Shown here: one piece after another, positions 34,516 through 45,700 of the stretch
How the letters are laid out: every line of letters starts with the position of its first letter
Numbering within the stretch: position 1 is the stretch's first letter
NCBI GenBank assembly: GCA_951217055.1
Contig: OX578282.1
Coordinates: forward strand, 69,655,092-69,719,091
Reading direction: 5' to 3'
From: Gerris lacustris
Taxonomy: Eukaryota; Arthropoda; Insecta; Hemiptera; Gerridae
Length of the DNA: 64,000 nt
Position numbers and translations under genes: made by a program
The notes under the pieces: model-generated
What the model saw: the letters and a program-made list of their open reading frames with translations, nothing else
Databases searched by the model: none
What the model was told of the DNA's origin: nothing

Positions 34516-35582
34516 ACGTTAACTTTTATTTGATTTATATTGTTAACTAATATCAGTTAGATAAAACCAATTATGTCATCCGTAAGTAATGCATAGAGGG
34601 AAATTAGCGCTCTCCGTTTTTCTCTCTTTTCATGGCTGTATGTTTTGACAAATGCCAAAAAAAATAAGATACACAATGCAATCTTGATTTTAACTATTTT
34701 CGTACTCAGGATCAATCCCATTGTCCACCATAATTGGCAGGACATGGCTGCTCTCACCAGTTTTTTTTTTTTTTTTTTTAAATGCCTATTGCCAAGTTAT
34801 GTCCTGCATATGAACTTAGCCGACCACATATTCTTAAAAGGCATCAAAATATTAACATAGACACAAAATTCTAGCTTGATGTAAGTCAGACACATTTTTT
34901 CACGCTATCTCCCGGACTATAAAGTTAATTTCTATAAAATTAAAAAAAAAAAAAGAGACAGAAAGGAAAAAATAAATAAAAGATACAATTTTTTTTTTAT
35001 ATAAATATAATTAATTAAGTTGGTAATATCAATCAAAAATGACTAAATTATTAAAACAAAAACTACAATTTCTAGTTGACTGACTAATAAAATGTTAAAA
35101 TTAAAATATTTATAAAAAAACAAATGTTTTGTATGAAATTATTACATTATAAATATTTGTTTAATTTTATGAAAACGTTCACAAGTCAATTTGAATAAAT
35201 TTGTCAGCTTGATATTTTAAACTATTAATTTGATAATTAAAACTGGTCAATTTAAAAATGAATTATCAGTTGGAATAAACCTGTCAATTTGATATTCAAA
35301 ACCGTCAATTTTATAAAAAAATATGTCAATGAGTTAATTAAATACTCGTTCATCAGGAGAATGTACCCAAAAAAATTAAATAATTAAATTAAATGTTGGG
35401 ACCCAAATCTACCATCAAATTAAAATAAATGAAATAACCTCTTGTGCCATGGAATTAGTTAGTTATTTAGTATTTTGTTATTTAAATAATCGTCCATGCT
35501 ATTTGAACATGCTTGAACATGAACAAGAAATTTAGCTTGTATATATTTTTTATAATATAAACAAAAAAAAATCGGGTACGGG

Positions 35583-35692
35583 GTACCTCGGAACTTTTTC
35601 CTCACTTCAGAGGCCACTAAAGTGGCCTCTCCTGTTGCGAAGCAGCATTGGACGTGGTCAGTACTTGGATGGGTGACCGTTCTGAACAAACT
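35583..35692 (+). repeat. 5S rRNA-like SINE fragment
   Basis: GGTCAGTACTTGGATGGGTG (35656-35675) followed by ACCG closely matches the C-box of the 5S rRNA internal promoter. The preceding AGGCCACTAAAGTGGCC and the following sequence do not match 5S rRNA, so this is a 5S-derived repeat rather than a 5S gene. Confidence 0.6.
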
Positions 35693-35699
35693 GATTTAT

Positions 35700-37478
35700 T
35701 ATCATTCTTCAAAAAAAATTTTTTTTTTTTAATACCTATATTTTATTTAATTATTTGAAGTTTGGCGGTATTTTGACAGATGTAAAAAAACTTTGACAGG
35801 TTATTTATATATTCAGGTTTTTTTATATTTGTTCCTTAATTTTTTCCGGTTCCAACGATATGCTATAAGTTAAAAACCTATTTATACTTTCGGTATTATT
35901 AACCGTCAAAGTTTAAAAATAAAAAATTGATAACATCAAAATGGCGGCCAATATCAAAATGAAATTCGGTGGACTTGTTTGTCATACAGAGAGGTATATT
36001 TGTGCCAAATTTCAACTTGATCAGGACCATTGTCGATTTATTACGATTTTTTAAAATTTTTGCTGACTCAACAAACTGGGTTCAAGATGGCGGAAAAATT
36101 TGATTTTCCAGGCGGCACCACTACAGTAAGGACTGATTTTTCTGCCAAGTTTCAACTCTCTAGGTTAAATACCTTGGGCGCTACGATGATAACACACATA
36201 CATACGTCATGCTGAAAACCACTCAGGAGGTCTTAAAAACACCTAATACAGATAATTCCGTTGAAATCTCGAAAAAAAAATTTTTTGGTGAAAACAATAC
36301 TTTTCCTACTATAGGTAGTGAGGAAAAGTAAAAAAGATAAAATTTACCTATCTAACCATTCAATTTTAATTAGTTTGTAGATAGTGATATATATATGAGA
36401 AAGGAACGCCACTAAAAACATTTAGTTCAAAAAAATTAAAATATTAAGCAACAGACTTAATCAAATTGACTTCTGAACAGCTTTCTTAAATTTCTATTTA
36501 TCCTTAAAATAATAAAAAATTTTACATCGATGTTTATAAATGAAAATATAATATATGAAAATTCATTTTAAATATTTGTAAAGAAGGAAAGTATGAAATA
36601 CACTAAAACTAACTATATAGAGCAGGATTCCCAAATAATCTTAGTTTTCAGACAAATTTATACCTCCGTCTTAGGTCTTCGCTCTGACAATGACTATTTC
36701 ACATTTTTTACCTTGTTGCCCCCATTATTGACTTATTTTATGTCACTCTGTTTTGGAACTAGGACCTGTACGAGCTCAAGCCACCTTCTTTCTACTTCTT
36801 CTTCATTGATTGCCTCGTCGTCAAATCATAAAATTCTTCTCGATCCTCGTAGGTTCACCTCTAAGACCTTTTCACTCTATTGAACCTTTTTGTTATCTCA
36901 GGGTATTACCCAGGTATAGGGAGTACACCAGTACTGAAGGTGACCGTTATCAGTTGTAAGCTGGCTTAGTACAATAAAACCACTTTTTGTGGAAAGCTGT
37001 ATTTCTTCAACCAATAGAACTACGTCTCTCTGATTTTGTTTTATAAATTTAACTCTATATATCATAATTTCATTTTTAAAAATGTTATTTATTTTTTGTC
37101 AAATACCAAGGTTGTAAACATTATACATAAATATAATATATCTTTGTTAATACTACATCAATAAACAAATTAGTACATATTATTATTTTTTAAAAATAAA
37201 AAAAAACAAAAAAACTTTAAGCATTTATTGTTTTACTCTTATGTTTAAAATCCCTTAAAAATATAATATTTACAATAATTAAAAAAAATGATTTAAATTA
37301 TTCTCAGGGTAAATATATTTCACCCAAATTTCATAATATATTTCCTTTTATAATTATTTTCATTTATACAGTTGATTTTTGATAATTTTTAAATCCAAAA
37401 GATGATAAAATAATGTTAAATTATAAAGTTAGAAGTATCAAGAAGAGTAATTTCAATTTGGTGTATCCAGGGACAGAC
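35700..37478. other. Gene-free stretch with dispersed repeat pieces
   Basis: 35930-36330 resembles insect dispersed repeats (words such as GCCAAATTTCAACTTGATCA). No exon is supported in 36330-37478, which is AT-rich. Confidence 0.4.
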
Positions 37479-37600
37479 CACTTCCAAATAAATTACTCTT
37501 ATATAACCACTTCCAAATAAATTACTCTTATATAACCACTTCCAAATAAATTACTCTTATATAACCACTTCCAAATAAACCACTTCTAAACAAACAACTT
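37479..37600. repeat. 29-bp minisatellite
   Basis: Three full units of CCACTTCCAAATAAATTACT then CTTATATAA, followed by degenerate units containing CCACTTC(C/T)AAA. Confidence 0.8.
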
Positions 37601-39280
37601 CCAAATATCAAACAATAATTGTATTATTGACTCTTGAATAAAACAGAGATTTAGCTAGAGCTTGTAGTGCCCACGAAGTCGAAACAACAAGCAATCAACA
37701 CAATTTCGATGAGTATGCCCAATTTAATTTGGCTTCCCCACTTGATGCTGTGCCCCGGGACAGCTGTCCCCCCTCGCATCCCTCTAGCTGCGCCACTGGA
37801 ATTAACCAGAGTCAATTATAATTGTAATTTAAAGTCAATAATATAATTTCATAGATGTAATAGTTTAAAATTATTCTTGAAAATAATGTTTTTCTTGAAA
37901 ATATATATATTTTTTTTTTACCTCAAGTTACACAAAGACATTGTGATCTGGTTGTTTACATTTATTTTGTGTTTCAAATCCAAATTGTAGTGTAATTATA
38001 AAATTTTAAACACTTTGATCACCCATTTACATAATATAACATCAGCATGATCTTAAGTGCTTTAAAATATCCCACTATTTTTGGAAATCTATTCAAGATC
38101 AGATCAATTATTGGTAATATTAAATTATTATTACCAAGTTCCTCTCGAAAATTAAAATTCCCATAAATTGTAATTATTTTAATATTATAATGTTTTATTT
38201 TTTTTTTAAATTTGCTCTGCGCAAAAATAAAGTACTTAACCATATACATACAATTTAATTATAGATTAATTTTTAAAATTTAATCTCTAATTATTATAAA
38301 AACAAATAAAATAATATTTAACTTTCAAATGTAATTAAATGTTTAAAATTCGTATAAATATAAATTTGACTTAAATCCATTTTTTTTTTAAAATAATAAA
38401 CAATTGTTAATAATATTTCTTTTATTTAACATTTATTAAATTTAATTGAGTTCAAAAATTAAAAGAAAATCTTAATTATTAAAAGGAATAAATTTTAACT
38501 TAACAACTTATTAAATATAAAATTGTCAAAGAAAATAACATTTAAATGAAACAATAATAATATTTCAAAGGACTATGTACAAAGAAATTTAATTTAATTT
38601 TTATAATATTGGTAAAAAAAAAAAAGTTTGTCTGAACAAATCCTCATGAGAACAAAAAAATGTAATTTTTTAGTCCAAAATAATTAAATATAACAAGAAG
38701 TCAAAATTTAAAATCATAGTTTTGGATTTACCAAATTTAGATTTATAGTCAAAAGATGGTAAATCCAAAACCACAATCTTTGCAATTGAATCCTCAAATT
38801 GTGCATAAAAGAAATTTAAGGAGCGCTCAAATGCTTTCAATCTTTGTGTCCCAATATTGTCTTTTGAGGAATAAAGATAATTTTGGTTGAAGATACATTA
38901 TATTTATTATTTATTTAGAAGAGACTAAATATATACATCAAATGATAGATAATTCCTCTGTTTATTCTACTTCATTTCAGATGTTTTATGAACTAAAAAG
39001 AATTATTACATGAGGAATATATTTTAAAATTTTCAATGAGGACTTGCTGGCACTCTTTTAGTTTAGTACGTCCTTATTTCATTGTAAATTCAACATGACC
39101 TAGGTGGGTATGACATTAGAGAAAGGAAAATGAACTCTTCTGCATATAGAAATAATAATATCCCTAAGTCTAGTTATCTATTAAGACAAAGGGATATTTA
39201 TTCAGAACTACTTAGGGGCAAAGGAACCGTATGTACTTTCTGTACATAAAATGGTAATTTTACCTTGTCTTAATATAAAT
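37601..39280. other. Very AT-rich gene-free stretch
   Basis: No exon, TIR element or tandem array could be supported. It probably contains distal 3' sequence of the TNF-ligand gene at its right end. Confidence 0.4.
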
Positions 39281-39284
39281 CAAA

Positions 39285-39500
39285 TTACAATTATTATTAA
39301 CTACGGGAAACAGACAGAGAAAAATACACTCCAGCGCCGGAATTTGAACCACGGGCCTCTATATATATTAACGTCAGAGAAAATCATTCTCCTGCGTAGC
39401 TTAGTTGGTAAAGCGCTATACTGGAAACATAGAGGCACGTGGTTCAAATCCCGGAGTGTATTTTTCTCTGTCTGTTTCCCGTAGTTAATAATAATTATAA
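39285..39500. repeat. Two tRNA-like SINE ends in inverted arrangement
   Basis: 39285-39360 is the reverse complement of 39425-39500 (shared tail TCTGTCTGTTTCCCGTAGTT). On the plus strand, 39393-39460 has a tRNA-like head: GTAGCTTAGTTGGTAAAGCG (A box), a 7-base loop CTGGAAA, and GTGGTTCAAATCCCGG (B box). The acceptor and T stems do not pair properly, so it is not a tRNA gene. The tail also occurs at 11385-11430. Confidence 0.65.
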
Positions 39501-39782
39501 TTTGATTTAAATTAAAATTTAATCTTTCCGTTGTATGAATACTACCAAAATCGTAAAATATGAATTTCTTGTCTTAATAGTTAATTAGACTAAGGGATAT
39601 TTATCACTTTTATATACAAAAGTGTGATAAACCTTTGCCTCAGAGAACTTTGTCTTAATACTAACAGGGGGTACTCAATTAAAGATTTGCCTCATTATGT
39701 TCTTTTTTACTTAGATATCCCCTTTTAGGAGAATACTAAACTAAAAGAGTACCGATTTGTTTTGTTATTAAAGTTATTGTGT

Positions 39783-42700
39783 TCAAATGTTGGCGACCCT
39801 GTAAAGTCCGAAGAAACTCTTTGTGGGTTCGAAGACTGAGAATCGTTCTCCTTCTATTTCTTTGAGCCAGAGAGAATCAAGGTTCTGAAGTCTGGTGAGT
39901 CCGCCCGTGTAGCAAGAGTTCCTCTTTATCTTCTCTTCGGAACTGGTGGACGTCACTGAACACTGGAACAAAGCTTCGTTGTTCAGGTACAACTTGAAAC
40001 CACTCGTATCGTGTACGTCTGCATAGTAGATCTGAAATAACATTTAATCTTTAAAATGAGCTGCTCAGAAAGAAATGCTAGTTGAACCTTTCAAGAGAAG
40101 AGCTTTGGGATAGACACAATGGAACTTTATCTCCACAAAAATATACAATAATTTCCCTGATTAGACCAATTTCAACTTGACTAAACCAGTTTTCACCAAA
40201 AAAATTAAATGTCTCTTAACCCTTCGAGACACGGGCTGGCGCATGGAGTGCGCCACGAGTAAAAAAGTTCACAATGCGAGAATAATAAAACCTCAATTTA
40301 CCCTACCATTAGAGACCCCTAAAACAGATGAAACAGTCTGCTTTGATTATTGCTTCGTTCTGCATATTTTTGCCGTGTTTATTTATCTTGGTGTATTGTA
40401 TGCGCCGCCCATGCCACCATGTCCGGTATAGAAAAATTATGCCATCTGATCAATATTTTTCGGATTTTTATGAGTTGTCGTATTAGGATGATGGTTTTGA
40501 GGAGTTATCTTAGGACTTTGACAACTAACAATAATAAATAGGGTTGATAATTAAGCCCGATACTAAGTCAGAACGCTGATGGAGTAATTACTGATTTTTT
40601 TATAGTAATTTTTATTTTTATAATTAAAGATATCATTGAAAAATAAATATGTAATACATCAATTGACTTTTTAGTTCAACATTTCCAAAACGCAATCTAG
40701 ATAATCTGGATTTAACCAATTTATGGTTTGAAAAATACATTGGTGCATAAAGTGAGCTGCCCGTGCCTCTTTGTTTGTCCACTATAGCCGTGCCACGAAG
40801 GGTTAACTATTGCAAAATGAATTATTAACTGAATAATCTATATTAAACAAAATATCAAACATAATTAACCCAGGTCAAACCTTTCTTCTTTTTTATTATT
40901 ATCTATCTCATGTCTTATCATATTTATTTACAACAAAACCAGAGGACATTATAATCATCTGAAAACAGTAATTTCTATCTACATATTTTATTTATTATTG
41001 TTATTATTAATTGGTACAAATGTCGAGTAAATAAATATATGAGCTAATGAAATGAATGATAAGAATTGAGTATTTTATTAGAGAACATTAATGTTATAAT
41101 ATAATATGCAGAAAGTAATAATGTCTGGCACAGAAAGCCTCAGCAGCACAGGACACTACGCCCTAATTAGTGGAGCATGTTCCTCAAGATTATTTCAATT
41201 GTATGATGAATATCCTAAACATATTAACTACCTTTATTATAATGTTGTAATATTGTATTTTTTATTATGTAAATAAAGGAAACACATAGATCAAATAATA
41301 ATAATAGTCTGCCAATTATTACTACCACATACTTTAATGAAATTTGCTTTTACAACATATTAATCTTTAACTTTTTCTCCATTTTTTAAAAAAAAAAAAA
41401 AAAAAATATGCCATAATTGGTTCGTTTCCAAGCTTACAGAAGTTAACGGAAGCTATGTAATCATTCTGATGGAGAATGAAAAATCTTATTTTTTCCGTGG
41501 TAGGCTGTGAAATAGTAACTTTAGAGCCTAAAAAACAAAGCTAAAATCCATTTTTTCATTACGTGGACTTAAAAAATCTTTTTATTACTCCTAGCTGTAA
41601 AGAAAAAAAATGTTTACTTCCTAGGACGTAAAAAATTTGTGCTGGTAGTTATCAAAACTTCCGTTTAGCGCTGCAATCTTTGCAGAAATGCTTCTTAGTA
41701 CGATTAAAATGCGCTAGATGTCAATGCCTTTTATTTATCTTTTGTTATAGTGTAACCTCTTTTTAAGGTTTCTTTTTTTTAAATCTTAAAGTATGTACAA
41801 ATATTTGTTAATATTATATTGATTATTGATTAATATTTAATGTTTTTTCATAGTCTACCTCGGAAAAAATAGCATATGCTACACGACTGTGAAGTGTTTT
41901 TTCTTTACCTTGGCAATATTTACTGTCTCGCTTAGCTCGACAGTAAATGTAATTGCCGCGGTAAAGAAAAAACTCACTTCACAGCCTAGTAACATAATAT
42001 ACTATTTTCCAATATCAAAAATTCCAAGACGCAAATCCGCTTCAGGCATCAGGTAACGTTTTTGGTTCCATGTCTGTATGTACCAACATTATCTTAAAAA
42101 TTACTTGTGATTATAAGGAAATTTGGATGGTAGGTCATAATTAACCCATTGTTAGCCCCATATAAGCTTAAACCTTCTGCCCCCATTTGTTTCTCTTCCA
42201 CACTTGCACAAACATACATTTATTTACACCTATAGCTTCAAAAGTACTTATCTAATTGGAATGAAACTTTTATGGTTTATCGAATGTAACCCGCAGATAG
42301 CCAAGAGTAATCATCTGATTTTTATGAAATTTGGATGGTTTGTCAAAAGTAGCCCATAGATAGCCCAGATTAGTTTTAACCATCAACTCTCTTTAAAATT
42401 TGCTTAATTGATGCTTTAATTCATGTAAAAAATCAAAACAATTAAGACAGATTTAAAAAAACAGTGGGAAAATTAAATCAATTTTACAGTAATGGGTATT
42501 AAAAGCATAAAATCATTTAAGTAATTTAAGTAGGATGCAATGAAGCTATGTATCACACTATTGGCAGACTATTTTTTTTACATGAATAAAAGTACCAATT
42601 TAGCAATAAAATAATATGGGACCATTGTGTGCTGCTATTGACAAAACTTCTTCTACCTCCCAGAAGAACCCCACTTCTAAAGATTAATAAATGCAGGGCT

Positions 42701-45700
42701 CGATTTGAGGCAGAACGCGGCGGAACGGTGTTCCGGGACCTCTCTCTCTGATAAATAAAAAATAAAATTATTGGCACTAAGATTTTTTTTTTTTTAAATC
42801 CTTTGGTAAAATTTTATTTGTCAATGAGTGACTACAAATTTGATTAAGGACATCATGTATTAAACTGGCAAATATTTTTCTTTTCAAAATACAAAAAATA
42901 TCTATTTGTTGAGATTATACTACTAAATTATGAAAGCCTGAAACAACAAAGGTTTTTTTTAAGGCAGGGATCGTATTAAATAAGTACTGTGCAGAGACGC
43001 TGTGACTAAACTCCCGGGGGCGAGTCAGATGTTTTGTTGATTTAATTATTCGTATAAACCTAAGTACCTATTTATTTATTGAGAGTATTATAACAACACG
43101 TGACTTGCTAATCAAGAAATTGATTATAAAAAATACTACTTAAAATGATATAAGTTTCCACAAGAAACCCACGTGATTGCAGTGTGGGTTTATGTCTAAA
43201 ACTCTTAAAAATGTTGTTTTTGAACGTTTATAATTCAAAAATTTCCTGGTGGAGGACCCCTGGACCCCCCTTCTACGGGGGGGGGGGGGGGGGGGCAAAG
43301 AGAGGGTAGGTTGTAGTTCCGGCACCTCAATTTCTAGAAATCGAGCACTGAATAAATGTATTTAATTAATTAATAAGTGCAGAAAGTTGAAATTAATTTT
43401 GGTCCAATAATTGTGACTAATTGTGTCTAATTGTGACAAACCATCAACTCTTAATTAAAATCAGACAGGTAATTTTTAAAAAATAAATTAAACAACAGAC
43501 GGACTCGAAAACAAAAAAAAAACATTCCTTGATATCTGAAACTGATTTCTGTCTTAATTGTGGAATTTGTTAATTCGGAGGCATACATCATTTTGTTCTT
43601 CAGAAAGATTACATTGCTTCTATTACCTTTGGTATGCTCGGAAGCAATTAATGTTTGCTTCTTTTTTAAAAATGTTTGGCTGACTTGCTGAAAGCTGCAG
43701 CAGTAAATAGACTAACCTGAGCGTACACGAAGTAGAGTCCAGGAGTGATTATAGTGAGGTTACCGTTGCTCATCCTGAAGTGTTCTTCTAAGTTACCGCT
43801 CCAAGAATGCGGTATCCAGTCCATGAATTTCCCACCATGGTGAGCCATTCTGTGATTTGCTGAAATAATTTAACATAAATCATTTAATCGTTGTAGCACA
43901 GTAACTCCCAGTGTTTAATTATAATTAATTATTGATATTACAGAGGACACTGGTTAATGTTATCAACCCCTTAGTGTGATCAAATATTAAAAATGGGCCA
44001 CAACACATTAAAAAATGTCTGTTTATTGTGATCAAAGTCAAGGTAGTTAGATTTTTTAAAAATATTATTTTTGGGAAAACGACAAGAGCTTTGGCACTGG
44101 TGTTTTGGTGAACATCTCTTTTTCTCAGAAAATAAATCTCACCTCGCTTCCTCCCATGACCGCTTGGAGATCTCCAAACTCAGTGAGATTTACTCTGTCA
44201 ATGATTCGTATTCTTTCATCAACAATTTCCCAAGACAAGTTACAAAGTTCGAAGATGATTTGTTTTGTTTATAAGTTTAATTTTTAAACGAAAAATGAGC
44301 TCTTAGAAACATTGTAATAATTAAGCTGAGCGAAGCGAAGCTCTTATACTACACTTTGCATTTTGTTGGATGCATACTCCTCCTGAAAGGCTAAACCGAT
44401 CCGCACAAAATTCAGCACGGTCATAGTGACCAACCACAGGAAGGTTTAAATCTGAAATGGTCCAAATCGGTACACAGGGGTATGGGGTACGGGGTACAAA
44501 AGTTAAAATAGTATATGCCCTTCATGATGTATGTCGTTGGAAGGGATAGGAGAGTGGTTTAGAGGGAGATGGTAGTTGTGTGGATGAATGATGCATCTTT
44601 AGTGTGAAAGCAATTGCATCCTGCATTCCGCTTGCACTTTCCGTGTCAAAGTGTTTGCATCCTGCATTCTGCTTGCACTTTCAGTGAGAAAGCATTTGCA
44701 TCCTGCATTCCACTTGCACTTTCAGTGAGAAAGCATTTGCATCCTGCTTTCCGCTTGCACTTTCCGTGTCAAAGTGTTTGCATCCTGCATTCTGCTTGCA
44801 CTTTCAGTGAGAAAGCATTTGCATCCTGCATTCCACTTGCACTTTCAGTGAGAAAGCATTTGCATCCTGCTTTCCGCTTGCACTTTCAGTGTGAAAGCAT
44901 TTGCATCCTGCATTCCGCTTGCACTTTCAGTGTTAAAGCGTTTGCATCCTGCATTCCGCTTGCACTGTCAGTGTGAAAGCGTTTGCATCCTGCATTCCGC
45001 TTGCACTGTCAGTGTGAAAGAGTTTGCATCCTGCATTCCGCTTGCACTGTCAGTGTGAAAGCGTTTGCATCCTGCATTCCGCTTGCACTGTCAGTGTGAA
45101 AGCGTTTGCATCCTGCATTCCGCTTGCACTGTCAGTGTGAAAGCGTTTGCATCCTGCATTCCGCTTGCACTGTCAGTGTGAAAGCGTTTGCATCCTGCAT
45201 TTTTTATATATGTTTATGAATAGTACATGTTACTGGTCGCTTGAACATTTTATTGAGGGTTTAATGATAAACTGGTCATTTTTTCTAACTTGTAGTCACC
45301 TTCCATCTAGCAACATGGAGCAACAGCCCTAGGAGTTGCTAGGCCTGCCAATGGGCTGATATAACTATTTATGAAATGGATGAGACAGGGGTTAGTGAAT
45401 TGTTCCATCAGATGTATAAACTTTATAACAATTTATAGAGCATAAAGTTATGCAAAGCCTAAAGCCAAGTATTTTGTCCTATCATAAATAATAATTAAAA
45501 TCTAGGATGATAAATAAATAAATATAGAGTTGATAATACAAATAGTGACAAGATGAACGACATACACAATATTTATTAAATTGATAAAGTGAATAATGTC
45601 TTAATGTAATTAATGAGGATGGTTTGAACACTCACTGTCTGACTCACCATCGTAGCGAGATCTGTGCCCTCCGTGCGCATGCCTGAACCTCGAGGAGTCC

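Noticed and set aside
35651..35685. Possible 5S rRNA gene
   Set aside because: Only the C-box region matches; the rest of a 120-base 5S gene is absent.
39393..39460. Possible tRNA-Ser gene
   Set aside because: D arm and boxes look tRNA-like, but the acceptor and T stems mispair, there is no long variable arm, and the sequence runs into a SINE tail shared with other copies.
44614..44976. 120-codon open frame
   Set aside because: It runs through the 41-bp minisatellite; three units make 41 codons, so the frame repeats by arithmetic.
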